Source of the DNA: JAHIKV01 sp965195225
Lineage (GTDB): Bacteria; Planctomycetota; Planctomycetia; Pirellulales; Thermoguttaceae
Assembly: GCA_965195225.1 (NCBI GenBank)
Contig: CBDAFL010000161.1
Span: 45,846 to 109,845 of the forward strand
Length of the DNA: 64,000 nucleotides
Direction: 5' to 3'
The notes under the pieces: model-generated
What the model was told of the DNA's origin: nothing
Databases searched by the model: none
Seen by the model: the letters and a program-made list of their open reading frames with translations, nothing else
Position numbers and translations under genes: made by a program
Shown: positions 48,239 through 56,356 of the stretch, in pieces
Position numbering within the stretch: position 1 is the stretch's first letter
Layout: each line of letters opens with the position of its first letter

Positions 48239-50422
48239 GTGACCACGAAGGTTGTCGAGCAGTACGAAGCACTGGCAAATCGGGCGGAAGAGATACTCAG
48301 GCAGCGGGCAACCGCAGACAAAATACGCATCCAGGTCGGTTCGGCCACCTGCGAACATGCCGCCGGCAGCCGGGAAGTTTTGGACGAGTTCCGCAGGCAC
48401 CTCTCCGCCGCCGGACGCGACGACATCATACTCCATCAGACCGGCTGCACCGGCCGGTGCAGCCGCGAGCCGATCGTCGGGGTGATGGTCCCCGGCCAAA
48501 TGCCGGTTAAGTACGAGCGGGTGGATCGGCAGTTGGTCCACGAGATATTTACCCAACACGTGCTGCACGGCCAACCGGTCCTGGAGCATGTGTTGGACGG
48601 TCCCATCGAGCGACTCGCCCGGCATGATATCCTTATCTGCGGCAGCGTGCGTTGTGGGTGGAAGGGACCGCGGCCGTTCGACGAAATGCTGGCTGAAAAA
48701 CTTCGTGCCGCGGGCCTGGCGGACGAGGACGTCCACGTTGTTCGCGCCCATTGCTTCGGCGCCTGCAACGCGAAAGAGGCCGGCCATTTCTCACACCTGA
48801 TGATCCAGCCGGACCGGGTGCTGTATCGCGTCAAGAACGAGGCCGAACTGGACGAAATCATCCGCGAACACCTCGTCGGCGGCCGGCTGGTCGAGCGGTT
48901 GATCGTGCCGGGCAAGACGGTCGGACGAAAATTCCTCGAACTCTACGGCGACGTCGCCTTCTTCAACCGGCAGAGCCGCGTGGCACTGCGCCACAACGGT
49001 GTGATCGACCCCGAGAGCATCGAGGAATATTTCCATTACAACGGGTTCAAAGCACTGGCCAAGGTGCTGGGGAAGAACGACCCGCGATGGGTGATAGACG
49101 AGATTACCCGCTCGAAACTTCGCGGCCGAGGCGGCGGTGGATATCCGACCGGTTTGAAGTGGAAGATGGGCAACGAGGCCAAAGACAATATAAAATACCT
49201 CATCTGCAACGCCGACGAGGGCGATCCCGGCGCGTTCATGGACCGCAGCATGTTGGAGAGCGACCCGCTGAACGTGGTCGAGGGGATGATTATCGGCGGA
49301 TTCGCCATCGGCGCCAGCCAGGGCTTCTTCTACGTCAGGGCCGAGTATCCGATGGCCATCGAGCGGATCGAACGGGCGATAGAACTGTGCCGGCAATGGG
49401 GGCTGCTGGGCAAAAATATCCTCGGATCGGGGTTCGATTTCGACCTGGAAATCCGCCTCGGCGCCGGGGCCTTCGTCTGCGGCGAGGAAACGGCCCTGAT
49501 CCATTCGATCGAAGGCGAGCGCGGCCAGCCGAGGGTCCGCCCGCCGTATCCGACCGAAAAAGGGCTTTGGGGCAAGCCGACCGTGATAAACAACGTCGAG
49601 ACCTTCGCCAACGTCACCGCGGCCGTCAATTACGGGGCCGAATGGTTTGCACGGATCGGCAGCGAGAAAAGCGGCGGCACCAAGGTCTTCGCCTTGGCCG
49701 GAAAAGTCCAGCACACCGGCTTGGTCGAGGTGCCGATGGGCACAACGCTGCGAATGGTCGTCGAGGAGATCGGCGGCGGAGTGGCCGGCGGCAAGCAGCT
49801 CAAGGCGATCCAGACCGGCGGACCGGCCGGTGGCTGCATTCCCGTCAAGTTGATCGACCTGGACGTCGATTTCGACAGCCTGATGAAGGCCGGCTCGATC
49901 ATGGGCAGCGGCGGCATGATTATCCTCGACGAAGACGACTGCATGGTCGATATCGCCAAGTATTTCATGACCTTCTCGCAGGACGAATCGTGCGGAAAAT
50001 GCACCCCCTGCCGCGAAGGGACCACGAGGATGCTGGAAATCCTCGAACGGATCACCTCGGGCAAGGGCACATCGGAAGACCTCGAAAAGCTGAAGCGGCT
50101 CGGGCTGCTGATGCGGCGCGCGTCGCTCTGCGGCCTGGGCCGCGCGGCCGCCAACCCGATCCTAAGCACGCTCGAGCATTACCGCGACGAGTACGAGGCC
50201 CACGTTGTCGAGCGGCGTTGTCCGGCCCATAAATGCAAGGCGTTGATTCACTACGAGATCGACTCCGAAAAGTGCGTCGGCTGCACGGTTTGCGCACGGA
50301 ACTGTCCGGTCGCGTGCATTTCCGGCGAGCGTAAGGAGCCGCACCTGATCGACCAGTCGCATTGCATCAAGTGCGGCCGGTGTTTTGAGGTCTGCAAGTT
50401 CGAGGCGGTGAAACGAATGTAG
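48239..50422 (+). CDS. hydB: NADH-binding subunit of trimeric [FeFe]-hydrogenase (HydB, NuoF-like)
   Basis: A 727-residue flavoprotein. Residues about 30-205 form two thioredoxin-like ferredoxin modules (HQTGCTGRC in the first; CGSVRCGWKG and HCFGACN in the second). The NuoF core follows with FMN/NADH motifs KLRGRGGGGYPTGLKW and CNADEGDPGAFMDR, an SLBB domain and the [4Fe-4S] motif ESCGKCTPCREG. The C-terminus carries a two-cluster ferredoxin (CVGCTVCARNCP, CIKCGRCFEVC), which marks HydB rather than complex I NuoF. The GTG start at 48239 has GGGGG six bases upstream; a TTG at 48227 is the alternative. Confidence 0.92.
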   Translation: MTTKVVEQYEALANRAEEILRQRATADKIRIQVGSATCEHAAGSREVLDEFRRHLSAAGRDDIILHQTGCTGRCSREPIVGVMVPGQMPVKYERVDRQLVHEIFTQHVLHGQPVLEHVLDGPIERLARHDILICGSVRCGWKGPRPFDEMLAEKLRAAGLADEDVHVVRAHCFGACNAKEAGHFSHLMIQPDRVLYRVKNEAELDEIIREHLVGGRLVERLIVPGKTVGRKFLELYGDVAFFNRQSRVALRHNGVIDPESIEEYFHYNGFKALAKVLGKNDPRWVIDEITRSKLRGRGGGGYPTGLKWKMGNEAKDNIKYLICNADEGDPGAFMDRSMLESDPLNVVEGMIIGGFAIGASQGFFYVRAEYPMAIERIERAIELCRQWGLLGKNILGSGFDFDLEIRLGAGAFVCGEETALIHSIEGERGQPRVRPPYPTEKGLWGKPTVINNVETFANVTAAVNYGAEWFARIGSEKSGGTKVFALAGKVQHTGLVEVPMGTTLRMVVEEIGGGVAGGKQLKAIQTGGPAGGCIPVKLIDLDVDFDSLMKAGSIMGSGGMIILDEDDCMVDIAKYFMTFSQDESCGKCTPCREGTTRMLEILERITSGKGTSEDLEKLKRLGLLMRRASLCGLGRAAANPILSTLEHYRDEYEAHVVERRCPAHKCKALIHYEIDSEKCVGCTVCARNCPVACISGERKEPHLIDQSHCIKCGRCFEVCKFEAVKRM

Positions 50423-50889
50423 TGGAGGGATTAGGGATTAGAAATGAGACAATAGCCGGCGGCTAACAGCCGCCGGAGAACTGGCGCATACGAAACATGG
50501 CGAGAAGGGACTTGGCAAGAATGGCGACACGAGCGTTGCAGGGCCGTTCACGGCCCTTGCCCGCCGAAGGCGGTATTAGGCCCGACGTTTACGTCGGGTT
50601 AGAGTGAACGACGGAGTATGATGAATGGTCAGGCCCGTTCACGGGCCTCCTGTTTTGCCGACGAGCAGGACGCCCGTGAACGGGCGTGACAACACGGATG
50701 GATGAACATGTTGCGGTTGGAAGTCACGTAAAACCGAACCCGACGTAAACGTCGGGCCTAATACCGCCTACGGCGGAAACGCCCGTAAACGGGCGTAAGA
50801 AATAGTAGATGCACTATGCATTTAAAGATACGACGGCGATTGTGGTAATCGCCATGTGACAAGGGTACTCAAAAACGGAATGTCAAAAG
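50423..50889. repeat. Large repeat island between hydB and hydA
   Basis: This gene-free stretch contains a 38-bp inverted pair, 50563-50600 and 50737-50774, which differ at one position and begin gccgaaggcggtattaggcc. Around and between are palindromes of the cgcccgttcacgggc and ccgacgtttacgtcgg types. Together they resemble a composite of several palindromic elements. The loop between the arms (50601-50736) contains no gene. The last 90 bases before the next gene are AT-rich and may hold a promoter. Confidence 0.8.
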
Positions 50890-51321
50890 ATGTCATCTGA
50901 AATCACTACAGTGATTACGTTGGCTGGAGGCATTATTGTTGCTGGTGCCACCTATATGTTTACTAAATGGCGAGAGCGTGAGGCAGAGTGGCGCAGGGAA
51001 AAACGCGAGCATTACAAGGCTTTTATCAATAGCTTAAGCGATGTCGTCAAAGAAGTTTCTTCGCATGAATGTCAGGTAAGGTTTGCTCGCGCATGTAATA
51101 ATCTGAACTTAATTGCACCGCTGGGAGTCATCGAGGCATTAAAGGCATTCCAGGATGAAATCAAGGTAAGCAACCCAAGCAAGGATGACTCTCGACACAA
51201 TGCACTAATGTCTGAGGTGTTATTTGAAATGCGACGGGACTTGAATATTTCACCAAGAGATAAGCATAAGAGTTTTCGTGTTAGATTGTGGTCGCCAGGA
51301 ACGCCGCCTGACAGCAAATAG
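50890..51321 (+). CDS. Small membrane-anchored protein of unknown function
   Basis: A 143-residue protein with an N-terminal membrane helix (about 7-25, VITLAGGIIVAGATYMFTKW). A charged helical region follows (REREAEWRREKREHYKAFIN), then a soluble helical rest. Base composition is clearly more AT-rich than the hydrogenase genes on both sides. The 3' end stops 13 bases before hydA. Proteins of this plan recur in mobile or accessory DNA and have no assigned function. It looks like an insertion into the hydrogenase operon. Confidence 0.65.
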   Translation: MSSEITTVITLAGGIIVAGATYMFTKWREREAEWRREKREHYKAFINSLSDVVKEVSSHECQVRFARACNNLNLIAPLGVIEALKAFQDEIKVSNPSKDDSRHNALMSEVLFEMRRDLNISPRDKHKSFRVRLWSPGTPPDSK

Positions 51322-51334
51322 TTGGAAATCCATT

Positions 51335-53185
51335 ATGGCAAAAAACAAGAAAATCTCCCTGACCATCGACGAAACTCCCCTCCAGGTTGACGCGGGGACC
51401 ACGATCATGCACGCGGCTGAGCAGTTGGGAATCCGCATCCCAAGGCTCTGCTACCATCCCGATCTGAGCCTGGCCGGATCGTGCCGGGTGTGCATCGTCG
51501 ACGTGAAGGGGATGGGCTACTACATGGCCGCGTGCAGTTCCGAGGTCTGGGAGGGGATGGAGGTCCAGACCAACTCGCCCGAAATCCGCCAGGCGCGGCG
51601 CGACATCGTCGAACTGCTGATCGACAATCATCCGATGGACTGCCAGACCTGCGAGCGCGACGGCCGTTGCGAATTGCAAAATCTGGCCTATTCGCTCGGC
51701 GTTCGGGCCAGACACTTCGAGGGCCGGCGGAAGCGGTTCCCCATCGAGTTGTCCAGCCATTCCGTGGTCCGCGACAGCGAGAAGTGCGTGCTCTGCGGCC
51801 GCTGTGTGCGGGTATGTGCCGAAATCCAGGGCGTCTTCAACCTCAGCCAGCACGGCCGCGGGTTCCACACCGTCGTCGGCCCCGCCCACATGAAGAACAT
51901 GGACGACTCGGTCTGTATCCAGTGTGGGCAGTGCATCAACGTATGTCCCACGGCCGCCTTTGTCGAGAAGCGCGGCGCGGGGCCGGTCTGGGACGCCTTG
52001 GCCGATCCAGAGATGCACGTCGTGGTGCAAACCGCCCCTTCGATCCGCGCGGCCATCGGCGAGGGGTTCGGTATGCCGCCCGGCACTCCGGCCACCGGAC
52101 AGATGATTACCGCGCTGAGGCGATTGGGATTCGACCGCGTGTTCGACACCGATTTCGGCGCCGACCTGACGATCATCGAGGAGGCCCACGAGTTTCTTTC
52201 ACGTTTACAAGCGGCAACGGCGGGAAAAGAAAATCCCAAATCCCAAATCCCAAATCAACAAACCTCCCCCTCTCCCAGTCTCCTTGTCTCCCCCTCTACT
52301 CCCCCCGGCCCGCTGCCGATGATTACCTCCTGCTCGCCCGGCTGGATCAGTTTTCTCGAAAAGTTCTATCCCGAGCTGATCCCACACGCCTCGACCTGCC
52401 GCTCGCCGATGTCAATGCTCTCGGTCTTGGCAAAAACCTATTACGCCGAGCAGACGGGCATCGACCCGAAGAAGATTTTCATGGTCGCCGTGATGCCCTG
52501 CGTGGCGAAGAAGTACGAGGCCCGACGGCCGGAACATTTTTCCGCCGATGGGATGCCTTACACCGACGCCGTGCTGACCACGCGGGAATTGATCTGGATG
52601 ATCAAGTGCTACGGGATCGAGTTCGCGGGTCTGCCGCCCGGCGAGTTCGACAATCCCTTGGGCACCGCCAGCGGGGCGGGCGATATCTTCGGCACGACCG
52701 GCGGCGTGATGGAGGCCACCCTACGCGCGGCCAGCGAACTGATCACCGGAAAACCCGCCGACCGGCTCGACTACACCGAGGTCCGCGACGTCGAGGGGCT
52801 ACGCGAGACCTACGTGGCCATCGGCGAGCACAACATCCACGTCGGCGTGGCCAACGGTCTGACGAACGCCAAAATCCTCCTGGACAAGATCAAGGCCGGC
52901 GAGCAGTTCCACGTGATCGAAGTGATGGCCTGTCCCGGCGGCTGCGTCGGCGGCGGCGGGCAACCCTATCCGCCCGAGGGAGTAAAGGTGCTCGATCCCG
53001 ATCTGCTCCGTCGTCGGGCAAGCGCCCTGTACGCGATCGACGCCGGCAAAAAGCTCCGCAAATCGTACGAGAACCCGGCCATCGAGGAGGTTTACAGTTC
53101 CTACCTCGGCGGTCCCGGCACCGAGCGGGCTTATGAACTCTTGCACACCCATTACCACGCCAGAGAGCCGCGAGGCATAAAATGA
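51335..53185 (+). CDS. hydA: Catalytic [FeFe]-hydrogenase subunit (HydA)
   Basis: A 616-residue NADH/ferredoxin-linked hydrogenase subunit. N-terminal [2Fe-2S] ferredoxin (RLCYHPDLSLAGSCRVC), a His/Cys [4Fe-4S] motif (NHPMDCQTCERDGRCELQN), then two [4Fe-4S] clusters (CVLCGRCVRVC, CIQCGQCINVC). H-cluster motifs: L1 TSCSPGW (Cys333), L2 MPCVAKKYE (Cys389) and L3 MACPGGCVGGGG (Cys533, Cys537). IFGTTGGVMEATLR is also present. Between the ferredoxin part and L1, residues about 299-326 come from low-complexity repeat DNA. The start at 51335 begins the ferredoxin fold. Confidence 0.93.
   Translation: MAKNKKISLTIDETPLQVDAGTTIMHAAEQLGIRIPRLCYHPDLSLAGSCRVCIVDVKGMGYYMAACSSEVWEGMEVQTNSPEIRQARRDIVELLIDNHPMDCQTCERDGRCELQNLAYSLGVRARHFEGRRKRFPIELSSHSVVRDSEKCVLCGRCVRVCAEIQGVFNLSQHGRGFHTVVGPAHMKNMDDSVCIQCGQCINVCPTAAFVEKRGAGPVWDALADPEMHVVVQTAPSIRAAIGEGFGMPPGTPATGQMITALRRLGFDRVFDTDFGADLTIIEEAHEFLSRLQAATAGKENPKSQIPNQQTSPSPSLLVSPSTPPGPLPMITSCSPGWISFLEKFYPELIPHASTCRSPMSMLSVLAKTYYAEQTGIDPKKIFMVAVMPCVAKKYEARRPEHFSADGMPYTDAVLTTRELIWMIKCYGIEFAGLPPGEFDNPLGTASGAGDIFGTTGGVMEATLRAASELITGKPADRLDYTEVRDVEGLRETYVAIGEHNIHVGVANGLTNAKILLDKIKAGEQFHVIEVMACPGGCVGGGGQPYPPEGVKVLDPDLLRRRASALYAIDAGKKLRKSYENPAIEEVYSSYLGGPGTERAYELLHTHYHAREPRGIK
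52230..52306. repeat. Low-complexity repeat inside hydA
   Basis: Four tandem copies of the heptamer unit aaatccc (52230 onward) are followed by a pyrimidine-rich run such as ctctcccagtctccttgtct. Both types are normally intergenic in such genomes, but here they stay in frame within the hydrogenase gene. Confidence 0.85.
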
Positions 53186-54885
53186 ATAAGACGAACTCTC
53201 TTCTCATCGTCATTGCATTGTGCGTCGGCTGCGGAACGGGTGCGTACGATCAGAAGCCGCCGGAATCCGATGACTCGGGCGATTTGCATTGGCCGAAGGT
53301 GACGATCTCGAAAGAGACCACCTATTTCACCGAACCGCTACGGCCCGACGGCGGCGTGGACTACGTGGCGGCGTTCAATCGACGTTTATCCGAGGGCGTG
53401 ACGCCGGAGAACAACGCCATGATACCGCTATTGCGGGCGACGGGGCCGAAAGAAATCGACAAGGAAATCCGCAAACGGTATTTCCAGATGCTCGGCATTC
53501 CGGAACTGCCTGAAGAAGGCGATTACCTGATCGATGTTTGGGACTTGCCCGAATACAAAGAGGCGGAAAAGCAAGCCGACGATGACTTCCACTTATTCTC
53601 GCGAAATATCTGGGAACAACACTCCGAGGCGACAGAGGCGCCCTGGTCGAAGCAAGACTATCCGATGTGGGCGACCGTGTTGGAACGGAACGAAAAGCCG
53701 CTGAACAAGCTCGTCAAGGGCTTGCAGCGGCCGCGGTTCTACTCGCCTCTCGTCTTAATGCGAGACGACTGCAACATGCTTTTGGGTTGTGATCTTCTCG
53801 CTGGCAACTCGGAAGCCCGTCAGGTGATGCGGCTGCTGGCCCTCAGACCGATGTTGCGGTTACACAACGGCGATGTTGTGGACGCGTGGCAAGACATCAT
53901 GGCCATGTATCGGCTGGGGCGACTTTTTTCTCAGAGGACATCACTGAATGGTTGGTTTATAGCCATAACCGCTGAAGGATACGCGAACAAGTCGGCCGTT
54001 ATGTTGAGTCGGCACAAAGAACTTACCGCAGTGCAGGCGAGAAAGTGCCAGAGGCAACTGCGAAGCCTGCCGACGATGCTTTCCTTAGGAGAAATCTTTG
54101 GCGAAGGCGAACGTTGTTCATCCCTTGAAGCCTTGACGATGCTCTCGATTCCCAATTTTCCAGAGGAATACTTCGAGATAGAAGATATTTCCGAGCGGAT
54201 GTGGGCAATGTTAGATCAGCAATTCAGCAATCGCAAACAGGAGCGGAAACGGCGAAAGGAAGCATGCTTGAAACTGATTGCCCAAAATGAGGTGGGTTGG
54301 ACTGAGGTGTTCCGGCAATACAATAGCTTTATTGACCAGTTGGCAAATGCTTGCAGTTGTCCCAAAAGCATCGAAGCCTTTGCAATGTTGGAAGCATTGG
54401 AATCAGAAATCAGATTGGAAACAAAGCAAATTGCTGATGCTGTGCTTTCAGACAAATCATCCGCCGTCAAAAACATTGAACCAAAGAAAAAAGCCCAACA
54501 CATTGCGAAGTTGGCGATACTGCAAAGTTCATTTCTTTCATGGAAACAGTGTATTCGCATAGAGCAACGCCGCCAAGCCCGCGAAAATATGGTTATGCTC
54601 GCTTTCGCTTTAGCGGGCTATCGGGCCGATCATAATGGAGAATATCCCAAAACCTTGGCCCAACTCGTTCCGACATATATCGACGCGATTCCCAAAGAAC
54701 CGTTCACCGACGGTGATTTTCGCTACCGGGCGGAAGATGGCGGCTATCTGCTCTACAGCGTCGGCCAAAACGGCAAGGACGACGGCGGATTCGGGCGAGG
54801 AAATTATCCCGATTCCGCCACCGAGGAACAAAGAAACGAGTGGGACGATGTTTCGATCCGTACGCCGCGCGAAAAATCAAATTGA
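53182..54885 (+). CDS. Unknown secreted/lipoprotein family, copy 1
   Basis: A 567-residue protein with a lipoprotein-type signal (LLIVIALCVGCG, lipobox Cys near residue 17). The middle region is helical. The C-terminal 100 residues (FALAGYRADHNGEYPKTLAQ, then LVPTYIDAIPKEPF, then YLLYSVGQNGKDDGG) match the C-terminal beta domain of GspG-like pseudopilins, without the pilin helix. A paralogue lies at 56357-58087. Both share TISKETTY, YVAAFNRR/YLAALNRR and SEGVTPENNA near the N-terminus. The start overlaps the hydA stop by four bases, so it is translated with the hydrogenase operon. The function is unknown. Confidence 0.75.
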   Translation: MNKTNSLLIVIALCVGCGTGAYDQKPPESDDSGDLHWPKVTISKETTYFTEPLRPDGGVDYVAAFNRRLSEGVTPENNAMIPLLRATGPKEIDKEIRKRYFQMLGIPELPEEGDYLIDVWDLPEYKEAEKQADDDFHLFSRNIWEQHSEATEAPWSKQDYPMWATVLERNEKPLNKLVKGLQRPRFYSPLVLMRDDCNMLLGCDLLAGNSEARQVMRLLALRPMLRLHNGDVVDAWQDIMAMYRLGRLFSQRTSLNGWFIAITAEGYANKSAVMLSRHKELTAVQARKCQRQLRSLPTMLSLGEIFGEGERCSSLEALTMLSIPNFPEEYFEIEDISERMWAMLDQQFSNRKQERKRRKEACLKLIAQNEVGWTEVFRQYNSFIDQLANACSCPKSIEAFAMLEALESEIRLETKQIADAVLSDKSSAVKNIEPKKKAQHIAKLAILQSSFLSWKQCIRIEQRRQARENMVMLAFALAGYRADHNGEYPKTLAQLVPTYIDAIPKEPFTDGDFRYRAEDGGYLLYSVGQNGKDDGGFGRGNYPDSATEEQRNEWDDVSIRTPREKSN

Positions 54886-54909
54886 TACCGCATTGGAGAA
54901 GATAATCAG

Positions 54910-55437
54910 ATGAGCACTTGCACGGACAATTGGGAACAAGTAGAGGCGGCCGCCAAAATGGTGCTCGGCGAGGAAATCGTCGATTTCATCGAGCAGGCCA
55001 GCGCGAAGCCGCACCCGGAAAGCCAACTCATCGCCGTGCTGCACGAAGTCCAGTCGCGGTACGGCTATCTGGCCGAGACGCATCTGGACGCGGTGGCCCA
55101 ACTGATGCAGGTGCCCGCGGCGAAGGTGGTCGGCGTGGCCAGCTTCTACCATTTCTTCCGCTTGAAGCCGCGCGGCAAGTTCATGATAAACGTCTGCCTC
55201 GGCACGGCTTGTTACGTGAAGGGGGCCGAGCGCGTGGCGCAGAAGGTCATCGAGGAGTTGGGCATTACCTGGGGCGAGACCAGCAAGGACGACATCTTCA
55301 CCCTGGAAGGCTCTCGCTGTCTCGGCACCTGCGGCCTGGCGCCGGTGGTAATGATCGACGATGAAATCCACGGCGAGGTGACGCCCGACCAGGTGCCGGC
55401 GCTGCTGGAGAAGTATCTGAAGAAGGCGCGGGAGTAG
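54910..55437 (+). CDS. hydC: HydC, NuoE-like subunit of trimeric hydrogenase
   Basis: A 175-residue thioredoxin-like [2Fe-2S] protein. Cluster ligands are in NVCLGTACYVKGA (C-x4-C) and SRCLGTCGLAPVV (C-x3-C). N-terminal helices include SQLIAVLHEVQSRYGYL, the usual NuoE start. With HydA and HydB it completes the HydABC set that couples NADH and reduced ferredoxin oxidation to H2 formation by electron bifurcation or its reverse. It is separated from hydA by an unrelated gene of 1.7 kb. Confidence 0.92.
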   Translation: MSTCTDNWEQVEAAAKMVLGEEIVDFIEQASAKPHPESQLIAVLHEVQSRYGYLAETHLDAVAQLMQVPAAKVVGVASFYHFFRLKPRGKFMINVCLGTACYVKGAERVAQKVIEELGITWGETSKDDIFTLEGSRCLGTCGLAPVVMIDDEIHGEVTPDQVPALLEKYLKKARE

Positions 55438-55471
55438 GGGCGGGGGGGCTTGGGACTGGGGGTTTGACAAA

Positions 55472-55531
55472 ACGCCCCGCGACTGCAAAGCGCGGGGGTA
55501 TTACGGTACATTGCCGCTTGCGGCTTCGCAA
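55472..55531. repeat. Two palindromic repeats after hydC
   Basis: A hairpin ccccgcg/cgcgggg (55475-55497) of the family seen at 29026 and 58130, which could weakly terminate hydC transcription, is followed by ccgcttgcggcttcgcaa (55514 onward). Confidence 0.6.
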
Positions 55532-55552
55532 CCACCGCCGACGTTTTCCGCC

Positions 55553-56338
55553 ATGCGTGACAATCTCGACAAATACCGCCGCGACTTGACCGCTCTGACA
55601 AAACTGGGCGAGGAAATGCTCGTCGATCTTTCGCTCCGCGACGCTGCCGCCGACGCTGAACGGCACAAAATCGCCGATCGGGTGAAAGGCAGCTTCGAGC
55701 GGAATTACCAACGCTGGTACACCGAGGCCGGGGCGGTAGTCGGCCAACTGATCCACGCCCGGGCGGCCGAGTTCGAGCGGCTCTATATGGGCGAGGCCAA
55801 ACGCCGCTCGATCGACGCCGAAACCTACAACATCCAGGACTGGCTCTCTGGCCGCCGCGCCCCGGCCGACGGCTCGGGCAAGCCGGCGTTCAACGATCTG
55901 CTGGCCGTCTCGATGCGGCTGAAAATGCAGTTGGAGATTCTCCGCTCGGCCGAGGCCCGGCTGGAAAGCAGCCTGTTCGACGTCCGCCAATTGGTGCGGG
56001 CCGACCTGTTCGACTCGCAGTTGGACGCCTGTCGCGAGCTGGCCGCCCGCGGTTTCTTGCGTGCGGCGGGCACCGTTGCCGGAGTGGTGCTGGAAAAGCA
56101 TTTGCGGCAGGTGGCCGAGGGCCACGGCGTGGCCGTTCGCAACTCGGAACCGACGCTAAACGATTTCAACGACCATCTGAAGAAGGCCGGGCTGCTCGAC
56201 GTGCCCGCCTGGCGTCAGATACAACGGCTGGCCGACATCCGCAACCTCTGCGGCCATCAGAAGCACCGCGAACCCCGCGGCAAAGAAGTCAAGGAAATGA
56301 TCGAGGGAGTGGACGGAATCATCCGAACGTTGTTTTAG
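55553..56338 (+). CDS. HEPN-like domain protein
   Basis: A 261-residue protein, almost wholly helical by composition. Near the C-terminus LADIRNLCGHQKHR contains RNLCGH, an R-x4-H motif as in HEPN ribonuclease domains, after helices such as AGTVAGVVLEKHLRQVAEGH. HEPN proteins act in toxin-antitoxin, abortive-infection and RNA-processing systems. No nucleotidyltransferase antitoxin (MNT) is encoded next to it. The start at 55553 is the first Met after a repeat element. The motif could also be chance in an uncharacterised helical family. Confidence 0.55.
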   Translation: MRDNLDKYRRDLTALTKLGEEMLVDLSLRDAAADAERHKIADRVKGSFERNYQRWYTEAGAVVGQLIHARAAEFERLYMGEAKRRSIDAETYNIQDWLSGRRAPADGSGKPAFNDLLAVSMRLKMQLEILRSAEARLESSLFDVRQLVRADLFDSQLDACRELAARGFLRAAGTVAGVVLEKHLRQVAEGHGVAVRNSEPTLNDFNDHLKKAGLLDVPAWRQIQRLADIRNLCGHQKHREPRGKEVKEMIEGVDGIIRTLF

Positions 56339-56356
56339 AGCAAGGAGCAAAAACAA

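Noticed and set aside
50423..50889. CRISPR array or integron attachment site
   Set aside because: The repeats are inverted and of mixed families, without regular spacing, spacers, cas genes or an integrase.
48239..55437. NuoEFG part of respiratory complex I
   Set aside because: HydB has a C-terminal two-cluster ferredoxin, the catalytic subunit has complete H-cluster motifs, and no membrane subunits follow.
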